In this document: piece by piece, positions 16,564 through 25,164 of the stretch
How positions within the stretch are numbered: the stretch's first letter is position 1
Layout of the letters: each line of letters starts with the position of its first letter
NCBI RefSeq assembly: GCF_044465595.1
Contig: NZ_JBITLV010000002.1
Location: 434,001 to 498,000, forward strand
From: Spongisporangium articulatum
GTDB lineage: Bacteria > Actinomycetota > Actinomycetes > Actinomycetales > Kineosporiaceae
Direction of reading: 5' to 3'
Length of the DNA: 64,000 nt
Translations under genes and position numbers: made by a program
Notes under the pieces: generated by a model
What the model saw: the letters and a program-made list of their open reading frames with translations, nothing else
Databases searched by the model: none
What the model was told of the DNA's origin: nothing

Positions 16564-17148
16564 ATGCCGGGATCGGCGGGAACACTGAGTGGGCGACGCG
16601 TCGCCATCCTCGCGGCGGACGGGGTGGAACGCGTCGAGCTGGAACAGCCGCGCCAGGCGTTGGAGGACGCGGGCGCCAGTATGGCCCTCATCTCCCTCCA
16701 GGACGGAGAGATCGCGGCCCGCGACCACGACCTCGAGGACGCCGGCACCTTCGCCGTCGACGGCCTGGTCGCCCAGGCGTCGGTCGACGACTACGAAGCC
16801 CTGCTGCTGCCGGGTGGCACGGTCAATCCCGACAAGCTCCGGATGGAACCCGATGCCGTGCGCTTCGTCCGGGACTTCGTCCGGTCCGGCAAACCCGTCG
16901 CCTCCATCTGCCACGGCCCCTGGAACTTCGTCGAGGCCGACGTCGCCCGCGGTCGAAGGCTCACGTCGTGGCCGAGCGTGCGCACCGATCTGCGCAACGC
17001 CGGGGCGGAGGTCGTCGACGAGGAGGTCGTCACCGACGGCAACATCACCACGAGCCGGTCGCCTGACGACCTGCCGGCGTTCTGCCGACGCATCGTCGAG
17101 GAGTTCACTCATGACGCGAGCCCGGCCCGTGCCGCAGACGCTCGATGA
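16564..17148 (+). CDS. DJ-1/PfpI family protein (YhbO/protease I-like)
   Basis: 194 residues from the ATG at 16564, chosen because AGGAGG lies 7 bases upstream; ATGs at 16522 and 16540 have none. DJ-1/PfpI fold: VAILAADGVERVEL, YEALLLPGG, then the nucleophile-elbow cysteine in SICHGPW, and the end PDDLPAFCRRIVEEF. Members act as glyoxalase/deglycase-type stress proteins or proteases; the acid ahead of the fold is present (VERVEL). The 3' end overlaps the DUF1345 gene by 38 bp, so the two are co-transcribed. A stress role is inferred from family. Confidence 0.85.
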   Translation: MPGSAGTLSGRRVAILAADGVERVELEQPRQALEDAGASMALISLQDGEIAARDHDLEDAGTFAVDGLVAQASVDDYEALLLPGGTVNPDKLRMEPDAVRFVRDFVRSGKPVASICHGPWNFVEADVARGRRLTSWPSVRTDLRNAGAEVVDEEVVTDGNITTSRSPDDLPAFCRRIVEEFTHDASPARAADAR

Positions 17149-17800
17149 ATCCACGGTAGGAGGTGTCGGCCGGGTCCTTTCGGCCCGCCGGGTGCTGACC
17201 AGCCTGAGCGCCGGGCTCGTGGTCGGCGCCGCCGTCGCGTCTTTCTCGGAGCCGATGGTGGCGGCGCTCGCGGTCTGGGTCGTCGCCGGTGGGGTCCTCC
17301 TCGGCTGGGTATGGCGACTCTGCTGGCACCGGGACCCGGCCGGGAGCAAGGAGCTGGCGGAGGAGGACGAGCGGTCCCGCTCGACCGACGTCTGGGTGGT
17401 GCTGGCTGCGGTGGTCAGTCTCGCCGCCGTGGTCGTGGCCCTGGTCCGCTCCAGCAGTGGGCAGGACGCGACGGCCGTGATCACCGTGGTGCTCAGCGTC
17501 GTCGCGGTGGTCCTGTCCTGGGCGCTGGTGAACACGGTGTTCGCCGTCAAGTACGCCCGCCTCTACTACATGGACGAGCCCGACGCCGAGGGGTTCGACT
17601 TCAAGCAGGACGCCCCGCCGACCTACAGCGACTTCGCCTATCTCGCGTTCACGATCGGGATGTCGTACGCCGTTTCCGAGACCGAGCCGACCTCGACCCG
17701 GACCAGACGCGTCGCGCTCCTGCACGCGTTGCTGTCCTACCTGTTCGGTACGGGAGTGCTCGCCGTGGCCATCAACCTCGTGACGAACCTCGGCCAATGA
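17111..17800 (+). CDS. DUF1345 family membrane protein
   Basis: 229 residues from the ATG at 17111. Hydrophobic helices: VLTSLSAGLVVGAAVASF, VAALAVWVVAGGVLLGWVW, VWVVLAAVVSLAAVVVALV, ITVVLSVVAVVLSWALVNTV and LHALLSYLFGTGVLAVAINL. The family hallmarks Y-A-RLYY, GFDF, PTYSDFAYLAFTIGMSYAVSE are present. DUF1345 function is unknown. The start overlaps the PfpI-type gene end by 38 bases. Confidence 0.85.
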   Translation: MTRARPVPQTLDESTVGGVGRVLSARRVLTSLSAGLVVGAAVASFSEPMVAALAVWVVAGGVLLGWVWRLCWHRDPAGSKELAEEDERSRSTDVWVVLAAVVSLAAVVVALVRSSSGQDATAVITVVLSVVAVVLSWALVNTVFAVKYARLYYMDEPDAEGFDFKQDAPPTYSDFAYLAFTIGMSYAVSETEPTSTRTRRVALLHALLSYLFGTGVLAVAINLVTNLGQ

Positions 17801-17889
17801 AACGTCGAAAACCTTGACCCCTTGGCCGTTTCCCGGCCACCCCGCTGGGTAGGTCACGCAGTACGGCTGTTCCGAGGAGGAGATGTCGC

Positions 17890-18432
17890 ATGGATCTGAC
17901 CGCTTCGACCACCATCCGCAGGCCGCGATCCGAGGTCTACGCGTTCTGGCACCAGATCGAGAACCTGCCCACGTTCATGGCCCACCTGGACGACGTGCGC
18001 TCCACCGGGGAGGGGCGCAGTCACTGGACGGCGACCGCACCCTTCGGCAGAACGGTCGAGTGGGACGCGGACACCGACGACGACATCCCCGACCAGCAGA
18101 TCGGCTGGCACTCCGTGGGCGAGGCCGAGGTGCCCAACCGGGGGGAGGTCTTCTTCGTTCCGGCGCCGGACGGCGTGAGCACCGAGGTGCACGTCGTCAT
18201 GGCCTACGACATTCCCGGCGGTGGACTCGGCAAGGCCGTCGCCAAGTACTTCGGCGAGGAACCGAACCAGCAGCTGGACGACGACCTGCGCCGGCTCAAG
18301 CAGGTACTCGAGACCGGCGAGGTGGTGCGTTCGGACGGCGCCCCGTACGGCAAGAAGGCGCGGGCCGAGTTCCCGCAGCACGCCGCACAACCACTCACTC
18401 CCGAGGAGCGCAAGGAGATGGCACCGCTATGA
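17890..18432 (+). CDS. SRPBCC-fold (polyketide cyclase/dehydrase-like) protein
   Basis: 180 residues; ATG behind GAGGAGGAG. START/SRPBCC features: ASTTIRRPRSEVYAFWHQIENLPTFM near the start, WTATAPFGRTVEWDA, IGWHSVGEAEVPNRGEVFF and GGGLGKAVAKYFGEEPN. This group binds hydrophobic small molecules in a helix-grip fold; the ligand is unknown. It ends in an ATGA overlap with the alcohol dehydrogenase gene, the usual pairing for this family in actinobacteria and a sign of joint expression. Confidence 0.85.
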   Translation: MDLTASTTIRRPRSEVYAFWHQIENLPTFMAHLDDVRSTGEGRSHWTATAPFGRTVEWDADTDDDIPDQQIGWHSVGEAEVPNRGEVFFVPAPDGVSTEVHVVMAYDIPGGGLGKAVAKYFGEEPNQQLDDDLRRLKQVLETGEVVRSDGAPYGKKARAEFPQHAAQPLTPEERKEMAPL

Positions 18433-19603
18433 GGGCCAACTGTTGGAGCGGCCGCAACGAGGTCGAGGTCCGCGACGTCCCGGACCCCGGAATCCTGAAC
18501 CGGCGCGACGCGGTCGTGCGGATCACCTCGACCGCGATCTGCGGGTCCGACCTGCACCTGCTCGACGGTTACGTGCCGACGATGCAGGACGGCGACATCA
18601 TGGGCCACGAGTTCATGGGCGAGGTCGTCGAGGTCGGGCCCGACGTCGACGCAGGCAAGCTGCGCATCGGCGACCGGGTCGTCGTCCCGTTCCCGATCGC
18701 CTGCGGCGCCTGCAACGCCTGCGCGGCCGGGCTCTTCTCGTGCTGCGAGAACACGAACCCCAACGCCGGCATCGCGGAGAAGATGTTCGGCCACCCGGTC
18801 GCCGGGATCTTCGGGTACTCCCACCTGACAGGGGGTTTCGCCGGTGGCCAGGCCCAGTACGCCCGGGTCCCGTTCGCCGACGTGAACCCGCTGAGGATCG
18901 AGTCCGACCTCACCGACGAGCAGGTACTGTTCCTGTCCGACATCCTGCCCACCGGGTACATGGGCGCCGACATGGCCGACATCCAGCCCAGCGACGTCGT
19001 AGCGGTGTGGGGGGCCGGTCCCGTGGGCCAGTTCGCCATGGACAGCGCCCGGGTCCTCGGGGCCGCCAGGTCATCGCCATCGACAAGGAGCCCTACCGGC
19101 TGGAGATGGCCGCGCAGCAGGGCTACAGGACGATCAACTTCGACGAGGAGCCTGTCCTCGACCGTCTGAAGGACCTGACCGGCGGCCGCGGCCCGGACAA
19201 GTGCATCGACGCGGTCGGTATGGAGGCCACCCACGGGAGCGCGCTCATCCACGGCTACGACCGGGTCAAGCAGGCCGTCCGGTCCGAGACCGACCGGCCG
19301 CACGCGCTGCGCGAGGCGATCCTGGCCTGCCGCAGCGGCGGCATCGTCTCGGTGATCGGCGTCTACGGCGGGTTCGTCGACAAGTTCCCGGCCGGGGCGT
19401 GGATGAACCGGTCGCTGACCCTGCGCACCGGCCAGTGCCACGTCCAGCGGTACATGCAGCCGCTCCTGGAGCGGATCGAGGCCGGCGAGATCGACCCCAC
19501 CCGGGTGATCACGCACCGGCTGCCGCTGGAGGAGGCGCCACGCGGGTACGAGCTCTTCAAGGAGAAGCAGGAGAACTGCGAGAAGGTCGTCCTCAAGCCC
19601 TGA
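18429..19603 (+). pseudogene. Zinc-dependent alcohol/formaldehyde dehydrogenase, frameshifted
   Basis: The ATG at 18429 overlaps the previous stop. First frame: zinc MDR features CGSDLHLLDGYVP, GHEFMGEVVEVG, the structural-zinc cluster CGACNACAAGLFSCC, and VWGAGPVGQFA. At about 19065 the frame breaks; the next frame continues QVIAIDKEPYRLEMAAQQG, GVYGGFVDKFPAGAWMNRSL, ITHRLPLEEAPRGYELF to TGA 19603. Adding one G near 19065 (GGCCGCC to GGCCGGCC) gives one protein of about 391 residues, the normal length for glutathione-independent formaldehyde-dehydrogenase-like members. Both halves are well conserved on either side of the break, which favours a sequencing error over decay. Confidence 0.8.
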
Positions 19604-19617
19604 GCCCTCCGCAGGTC

Positions 19618-19663
19618 GGACGACGGGTGGTGCGGTTCCGCGGAACCGCACCACCCGTCGTCC
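19618..19663. terminator. Perfect 46-bp palindrome between convergent genes
   Basis: Arms of 23 bp without a spacer, meeting at CCGCGG (left arm begins GGACGACGGGTGGTGCGG). It lies between the dehydrogenase stop (19603) and the ABC permease stop (19683). Very likely a two-way transcription terminator. Confidence 0.75.
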
Positions 19664-19682
19664 CGGTCGCTGCGAGGTCCCG

Positions 19683-20519
19683 CTACTTGATCTCGCTGCG
19701 CAGCAGCAGCCGCAGCCCGACCGCCAGGGGCAGCAGGATCCAGACGGCGCTCGTCGCCCCCAGGTGAGCCCACTGTGCGGCCGACATCGAGCCCTCGAAC
19801 AGCTGGCTCTGGGCGTAGTTGAGGTCCACCCAGGGCTGGACGTCCTGGAACCAGGAGGCCACCTCGGCGAGCAGCGAGGCGAGGGTCGGCAGGACCAGCG
19901 ACAGGACGAAGTATCCGACGATCGCGCCGGCCGAGTGGCGGACGACGACGCCGAGCATGAAGCCGAGGGCCATGCCGACGATGTTGCCGAGCACGATGAG
20001 GGCCAGGTCCTCGACCGAGCTGTCCCAGGTGAGGTCCACTCCGGCGATGGCCGATCCGGCGACGTTGGCCACCACGCCGATGGCCATCGCGACCAGCATC
20101 GACCCGACGGCGATGATCAGGGTGGCGATGGCCTTCGCCCCGATCACCCGGCCGCGGTGCGGGACGAGGGTGAACGTGGTCAGGCCGCTGCGCTGACTCC
20201 ACTCGCTCGTCACGGCCAGGATGGCGATCATCGGCAGGATGACGGACATCGGGAACCCGAAGGCGCTGGCGAAGGTCTCGTAGGTCAGGTTCTTGTCCGG
20301 CGCCCAGATGATCACCGCGCCGGTGGCCAGCACCGAGAAGATCACGATGCTGGCCAGCAGCCAGAACCCGGCCCGGGTGTCGAACGTCTTGCGCAGCTCC
20401 ACGGCTACGGTGCGGCTGAGCGGGATCGGCCGGATGGGCTGCGCCGCAAGGCTTTCGGTGCGGGCCGCCCGCCGGGTGTGCGGGACGGCGGTGCGGACGG
20501 CGGGGTCGACGGCGGTCAT
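19683..20519 (-). CDS. ABC-2 type transporter permease
   Basis: 278 residues. After a polar N-terminus (ESLAAQPIRPIPLSRTVAVELRK reads as a cytosolic lead-in) there are six hydrophobic segments, including WLLASIVIFSVLATGAVIIW, SVILPMIAILAVTSEW and WILLPLAVGLRLLL. Pattern and length fit ABC-2 permeases. It starts 4 bases inside the ATPase gene (20516-20519), so the two form an exporter. Substrate unknown. Confidence 0.85.
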   Translation of the reverse strand: MTAVDPAVRTAVPHTRRAARTESLAAQPIRPIPLSRTVAVELRKTFDTRAGFWLLASIVIFSVLATGAVIIWAPDKNLTYETFASAFGFPMSVILPMIAILAVTSEWSQRSGLTTFTLVPHRGRVIGAKAIATLIIAVGSMLVAMAIGVVANVAGSAIAGVDLTWDSSVEDLALIVLGNIVGMALGFMLGVVVRHSAGAIVGYFVLSLVLPTLASLLAEVASWFQDVQPWVDLNYAQSQLFEGSMSAAQWAHLGATSAVWILLPLAVGLRLLLRSEIK

Positions 20520-21418
20520 GCCGCTGCTCCTTCGCGCTGGGTGTCGGCGGTGAGTTCCAGGAACATCTCTTCGAGTCCGGCGCTGTCGGCGCTGCGCAGC
20601 TCGGCCAGGGGCACGCCGGCGGCGAGCGCGACCTGACCCACGTGTTCGGGAGCGGCGTCCGTACGCAGGCTCCCGTCGTCCAGCACGGACACCTCGGCGC
20701 CGGCGGCACCGAGCGCCTGGGCGAGGACCGCCCCGCCGTGGGAGGCGCGGACCAGCGTCCCGGCCTGCTCCAGCAGGCCGGCCTTGGTGCCTTGCGCGAC
20801 GATCCGGCCGTTGCCGATCACGACGAGGTCGTCGGCGATGACCTCGATCTCGTGCAGCAGGTGGGAGGAGAGCAGCACGGTGCCGCCGTCGTCCGCGAAA
20901 TCGCGCAGCAGGTCACGCATCCAACGGATGCCGGCCGGGTCCAGACCGTTGGCCGGCTCGTCCAGGATCAGCACCTCGGGCGCCCCCATCAGCGCGGTCG
21001 CGATGCCGAGCCGCTGGCGCATGCCGAGGGAGTAGTTGCGGACCCGGCGGTCGGCCTCCTCGGGGGTGAGGCTGACCCGCTCGATCATCTCGTCGACCCG
21101 TCCCCGGGGCAGACCCATGGTGCGCTGGGCGATGGTGAGGATCTCGCGGCCGGTCCGCCCGGCGTGCTGCGCGGAGGCGTCGAGCAGGACGCCGACCTCC
21201 CGCCCCGGGTTGGGCAGGTCGGCGAAGGCCCGGTCCAGCACGGTGACCTCGCCGGAACTCGCGGGCGTCAGCCCGACCATCACGCGCATGGTCGTCGACT
21301 TGCCCGCCCCGTTCGGGCCCAGGAACCCGGTGACCCGGCCCGCCCGGGCGACGAAACTGACGTCGTCCACGGCGGTGAACCCGCCGTACTTCTTGGTGAG
21401 TGATTCGACCTTGATCAT
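20516..21418 (-). CDS. ABC transporter ATP-binding protein
   Basis: 300 residues. Walker A FLGPNGAGKSTT, signature YSLGMRQRLGIA, Walker B VLILDEPANGLDPAGI and the switch histidine in VLLSSHLLHE. The C-terminal extension (after about residue 215) is of the type found in drug/bacitracin-export ATPases. It energises the permease with which it overlaps. Substrate unknown; nothing adjacent indicates a specific antibiotic. Confidence 0.9.
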   Translation of the reverse strand: MIKVESLTKKYGGFTAVDDVSFVARAGRVTGFLGPNGAGKSTTMRVMVGLTPASSGEVTVLDRAFADLPNPGREVGVLLDASAQHAGRTGREILTIAQRTMGLPRGRVDEMIERVSLTPEEADRRVRNYSLGMRQRLGIATALMGAPEVLILDEPANGLDPAGIRWMRDLLRDFADDGGTVLLSSHLLHEIEVIADDLVVIGNGRIVAQGTKAGLLEQAGTLVRASHGGAVLAQALGAAGAEVSVLDDGSLRTDAAPEHVGQVALAAGVPLAELRSADSAGLEEMFLELTADTQREGAAA

Positions 21419-21486
21419 GGGTACGAGCCTGGCGCGCAGGGGCGCCCGGGCGCCTCAGGGAAGTGGCGAGCGGATCCCTGAAACGG

Positions 21487-21524
21487 CCCCCGGGCAGTCA
21501 GGGGTAACCCTGACCGCCCGGGGG
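21487..21524. terminator. Hairpin terminator after the secreted lipase-like gene
   Basis: Nested stem: CCCCCGGGC pairs with GCCCGGGGG, then GTCAGGG with CCCTGAC around a GTAA loop, with one mismatch. It lies 34 bp downstream of the stop at 21558 (minus strand) and ahead of the ABC genes. No U-run. Confidence 0.65.
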
Positions 21525-21557
21525 TCGCGACTCAGGGGCGCCGCCCGGTGCGGCCGC

Positions 21558-22748
21558 TCACGTGCAGGCCAGCGTGAACGGCGCTCCCGGCCCGATCGTG
21601 TTGGTGTCGTCGAGCAGGCTCACCCCTCCGGCGGCCACCTCGTCGGTGCAGAACGGCGCGGCCGCCCCGTTGACCAGCGGCTTGTACTCCTCGACGACGA
21701 CGCCCAGCGCGAGCGGGTTCGGCCATTGCGTCTTCAGCGCGATCCGGACCCGGCCGAGGTGGGCCGGAGCCGGGGTGCTGAACGTCTCCAGGTTGGCCAC
21801 CGACCAGTGCGTCTCGTTCGGCACCACCACGTTGATCGCCCCGCTCAGCGTGGACGGGTGGTACGCGCCGACCGCGGTGGTCTGCGGGGTGAAGACGAAC
21901 TCGTCGGCGTAGGAGTAGACCGCCGTGTAGGTCGTGCTGCCGGGCGTCTCGTCGTTGTTCACCAGGATCGACGTCGACGAGCCCGGGGCGATCGACTTCT
22001 GGTACTCCGCGTTGGGGTTCAGCGAGTTGCAGACCTTCTGCGCCGTCACGAGGATGATGCCGCAGGCGTTCGAGGTCTGCAGGTGCGGCCCGCTGGACAG
22101 CCGCTTGCACAACGAGCCCCACGTCGAGCAGCTCGCCTCGGTGATGGCCGGCATCGTCGTCGCGTAACTGCCGTGGCTGGGGGGGATCAGCCCGATCCAG
22201 TCGTCGATCTGCTTGCACCCGGTGTAGGCGGGGTCATTCGGGTTCTGGGCGTACTTCAGCAGGCACTGCCGGGAGATGATCGTGCCCAGCGACTCGGCGA
22301 CGACGTCCACCTTCACCTGGTCGTTGGCCGTGTTCGCCTTGATCGCCGCGGACAGCCGGGAGGCGGCCGCGTTGATGATGTCCGTCCCGCTGCCCGCCGA
22401 GATCAGGCTGCCGTTGTCGTAGAGGTAGTTGCCGTTCGCGTCGGTCTTGTAGTCGCAGATGAAGTACCGGACCGGAATCACCGGCGTGGTCGGATACTTC
22501 GCCGAGAACGCCTTCATCAGAGCGTGATTGGCCGTTCCGGTGGACCGGTAGTCGCAGCTCGTGGACCCGATGTCCGCGCCCTGGAGGACGAAGACCGGGT
22601 CGGGGCTGGCGGTCACCGCGTCCGCGGCGCCGGCCGTGCCGAGCAGAGCGGAGGCCACCAGGGCGGTCACCGAGGCGCCCACGGTCAGGGCCCTCGCGAG
22701 TCGATGGGTCAGGGATCGTCGGGACGACGTCGGCTGGGTGTGCGTCAC
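21558..22748 (-). CDS. Secreted lipase-like alpha/beta hydrolase
   Basis: 396 residues from the GTG at 22748; a longer start at 22802 would add a hydrophilic stretch ahead of the signal peptide. Signal peptide: SRRSLTHRLARAL, then TVGASVTALVASALLGTAGA, cleavage near AADA. The mature part has nucleophile-elbow A-E-S-L-G-T in VDVVAESLGTIISRQCL, a late histidine in NETHWSVANL, and several cysteines likely to form disulphides (CDYRST, CDYKTD, CKQIDDW, CSTWGSLC, FCTDEV). This fits class-2 lipases/secreted esterases with AxSxG replaced for GxSxG. Substrate uncertain. Confidence 0.7.
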   Translation of the reverse strand: MTHTQPTSSRRSLTHRLARALTVGASVTALVASALLGTAGAADAVTASPDPVFVLQGADIGSTSCDYRSTGTANHALMKAFSAKYPTTPVIPVRYFICDYKTDANGNYLYDNGSLISAGSGTDIINAAASRLSAAIKANTANDQVKVDVVAESLGTIISRQCLLKYAQNPNDPAYTGCKQIDDWIGLIPPSHGSYATTMPAITEASCSTWGSLCKRLSSGPHLQTSNACGIILVTAQKVCNSLNPNAEYQKSIAPGSSTSILVNNDETPGSTTYTAVYSYADEFVFTPQTTAVGAYHPSTLSGAINVVVPNETHWSVANLETFSTPAPAHLGRVRIALKTQWPNPLALGVVVEEYKPLVNGAAAPFCTDEVAAGGVSLLDDTNTIGPGAPFTLACT

Positions 22749-22854
22749 GGACCCGATCCTTCGGGCCCGCGCCGAGCACGCGCTTCGGGCAGCAGGTACC
22801 ACGTATGGCGGGCAAATTCGACAAAACGTCCATAGACGGCGCGAGGGGCGCCGA

Positions 22855-23496
22855 TCAGATCGGGAAACCCAACTCGGCGGCGGACGGCCCGGGGGTGGGC
22901 GCGGCCCAGTGCGTCGCGTAGACGGCCGTCGTCGACAGGGAACGCAGCTCGGCCCGGTCGAGGTAGAGGGTCCCGTTCAGGTGGTCGGTCTCGTGCTGGG
23001 CGATCCGCGCGGGCCAGCCCGTCAGCTCCAGCTCGTAGCCTCGCCCGGACCGGTCGGCCGCCGCCAGCTGGACCCGGTGCCAGCGCGCCACGACCGCCGT
23101 CAGCCCGTCCACGCTCAGGCAGCCCTCGTAGAACGAGCGCCGCTCGTCACCCACCGCGGTGACCACCGGGTTGACCAGCTCCAGGAACGGCTGTGGCGGG
23201 CGCTCGCGGGCCAGCGCGATCTCCTCGGGGACCTCTGCCGGGTCCTCGATCACGGCCAGCGCCAACGGGACGCCGACCTGCGGGGCGGCCAGCCCGACCC
23301 CGACCCCGGGCAGGTGGGCCCGCATGGCGTCGAGCAGCTCGGCCAGCAGGTCGTCGGGCAGTTGCCCGTCGTAGCGGGCGGCGGGCCGGCGCAGCACCGG
23401 CTCGCCGACCTGCGTCACGGTCCAGGGGCGCGGTGCGGCCAGCAGTTCCTGCACCTGCCGGGTGAGTTCGGCGTCCACGAACGCCCAGCCTGCCAC
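22855..23496 (-). CDS. def: Peptide deformylase (first of two)
   Basis: 213 residues. All three deformylase motifs are present: GVGLAAPQ (66-73), EGCLS and HETDHLNG, which bind the metal and remove the formyl group from nascent N-terminal methionine. The N-terminus has about 25 extra residues compared with minimal deformylases. It lies 26 bp downstream of vanX on the same strand, apparently just by position. The canonical gene is probably the second copy at 44644-45132. Confidence 0.9.
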   Translation of the reverse strand: MAGWAFVDAELTRQVQELLAAPRPWTVTQVGEPVLRRPAARYDGQLPDDLLAELLDAMRAHLPGVGVGLAAPQVGVPLALAVIEDPAEVPEEIALARERPPQPFLELVNPVVTAVGDERRSFYEGCLSVDGLTAVVARWHRVQLAAADRSGRGYELELTGWPARIAQHETDHLNGTLYLDRAELRSLSTTAVYATHWAAPTPGPSAAELGFPI

Positions 23497-23521
23497 GCTC
23501 GGGGGCGGCGGTCGGGCCGGG

Positions 23522-24130
23522 TCAGGTGATGGGGAAGTCGAAATACGTGTCGGGGTAGGGCTCGTCGCGCAGCGTGTAGTGCCACCACTCGCGCTCGTAC
23601 CGGACGAATCCGCTCGCCTCCATCAGGGTGCACAGGGTCTCGCGATTGCCCGTCGCCTCGGCACTGATGCCCTCGGCCCCGTGGTGCGACACGACGTCCA
23701 TCAGATCGTGGTCGCCGCCCATCGGGACGAATTCACCTGTGGCCGGGCGATAGAGCGTGAGGTCGACGGCGCTACCGCGGCTGTGCCCGGAACGAGTTGC
23801 CACGTAACCTTTCTCGAACATCTCGCTCCGGTCGATGCGCGGGTGGAACCGTTGCTTCCCGCGCCCGTCCTCCGGCCGGCGCGACCACCGGACGAAGCAG
23901 TCGACGGCACGCTGGGGCCGGTATCCGTCCCACAGGAACAGGCCGAGACCCAGGGTCTGCGCGCGTTCCTGGGCCTCGGCCAACGCCACGCACAGGGCCG
24001 TCGTCCCGACGACCCGGTTCACCGCGTACCCGTCGACGGCCCGGCCCGTGAAGTTGTCGTCACCCGCATAGACGGCGTCCCAGCGGATGCCGGGCACCCG
24101 TTCATCGACGTACCAGAAGTCGTGGTTCAC
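23522..24130 (-). CDS. vanX: D-Ala-D-Ala dipeptidase VanX
   Basis: 202 residues from the GTG at 24130, which overlaps the vanA stop as GTGA. Zn-dependent dipeptidase that hydrolyses D-Ala-D-Ala so that only D-Ala-D-Lac reaches the cell wall. Residues R71, H116, D123, E181 and H184 line up with the catalytic and zinc ligands of classical VanX (WDGYRP, SGHSRGSAVDL, EWWHYTL). The start VNHDFWYVDERVPGIRWDA is typical. Last gene of the murF-vanH/vanA/vanX set. Confidence 0.95.
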   Translation of the reverse strand: MNHDFWYVDERVPGIRWDAVYAGDDNFTGRAVDGYAVNRVVGTTALCVALAEAQERAQTLGLGLFLWDGYRPQRAVDCFVRWSRRPEDGRGKQRFHPRIDRSEMFEKGYVATRSGHSRGSAVDLTLYRPATGEFVPMGGDHDLMDVVSHHGAEGISAEATGNRETLCTLMEASGFVRYEREWWHYTLRDEPYPDTYFDFPIT

Positions 24131-25164
24131 CCGGCGGCCCCGGCCAGTGCGTGTGCCACGAGCCGGTCGAGCACCGCGCGCAGCGGCAGGCCGGCCGCGG
24201 CCATCATTCGCGGGTAGCGGCTGTACGAGGTCAGACCGGGCAGCGTGTTCACCTCGTTCAGCATGACGGTGCCGTCCTCCAGCAGGAAGAGGTCGACGCG
24301 GGCCAGCCCCCGGCAGCCCAGCGCCTGGTACAGGGTCCTCGCCGTCTGCCGTACGAGCGTTCGCGACTCGGCCGGGATGTCGGCCGGGACGACGAAGCTC
24401 GAGTTCTCCGAGCCGGTCTCGGGCGAGTTCTCCTGGTGGATCCGGAAGAACCCGTGGGTCAGGGCGACCCGGTCGACCTCGCCGGTGATCAGGTCCGGCC
24501 CCTCGCCCAGGACGGCGCACCCGACCTCCTGCCCGACGACGGCCGCCTCGACCAGCACCTTCGCGTCGTACCGCCGCGCCTCCTCCAGCGCGCCCGGCAG
24601 CTCACCCGGCGTCGACACCCTGCTCACCCCGAACGACGACCCCGACCGGGCGGGCTTGACGAACACGGGATACGGGAAACGGTCGGGGTCGGGGGTCTCG
24701 CCCGCCGACACCGTCCAGAAGGTCGGGGTGGCGACCCCGGCGTCCCGGGCGACCAGGTAGGCCAGCGACTTGTCCAGGCACAGGGCCGAACTGGCCACGT
24801 CGCACCCCACGTAGGGGACGCCGGACAGCTCCAGCAGGCCCTGCACGGCGCCGTCCTCGCCGAGCCTGCCGTGCAGCACCGGCAGCACGACGTCCAGGTG
24901 GAGCGGTGCGTAGCCGTCGGGGCCCCGGACCAGCAGCCCGTGCACGGCGCGGTCTGGGGACAGGACGGCGGGGGAGCCCGACGTCTCCCACCCGTCGTCC
25001 GGGCCGTCGCACAACCGCCACGAACCGCCCGTGGTGATGCCCACCCAGAACGGCTCGTACCGGTCCGGGTCGAGGTGCCGGGCGACCTCCCGGGCCGACT
25101 TGACGGAGACCGGGTGTTCCTCCCCGACGCCGCCGAAGACGATCCCGATTCTGGCTCTAGGCAA
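24127..25164 (-). CDS. vanA: D-alanine--D-lactate ligase VanA
   Basis: 345 residues, starting at TTG 25164 inside the end of the murF-vanH gene (8-bp overlap) after GGGAGAA. ATP-grasp ligase: VFVKPARSGSSFGV, LVEAAVVGQEVGCAV, the VNEVNTLPG metal site (LNEVNTLPGLTSYSRYP). The omega-loop FRIHQE with H243 matches the histidine (H244 in VanA) that directs the enzyme to D-lactate, so the product is D-Ala-D-Lac rather than D-Ala-D-Ala. Confers glycopeptide resistance with VanH and VanX. Confidence 0.95.
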   Translation of the reverse strand: MPRARIGIVFGGVGEEHPVSVKSAREVARHLDPDRYEPFWVGITTGGSWRLCDGPDDGWETSGSPAVLSPDRAVHGLLVRGPDGYAPLHLDVVLPVLHGRLGEDGAVQGLLELSGVPYVGCDVASSALCLDKSLAYLVARDAGVATPTFWTVSAGETPDPDRFPYPVFVKPARSGSSFGVSRVSTPGELPGALEEARRYDAKVLVEAAVVGQEVGCAVLGEGPDLITGEVDRVALTHGFFRIHQENSPETGSENSSFVVPADIPAESRTLVRQTARTLYQALGCRGLARVDLFLLEDGTVMLNEVNTLPGLTSYSRYPRMMAAAGLPLRAVLDRLVAHALAGAAG

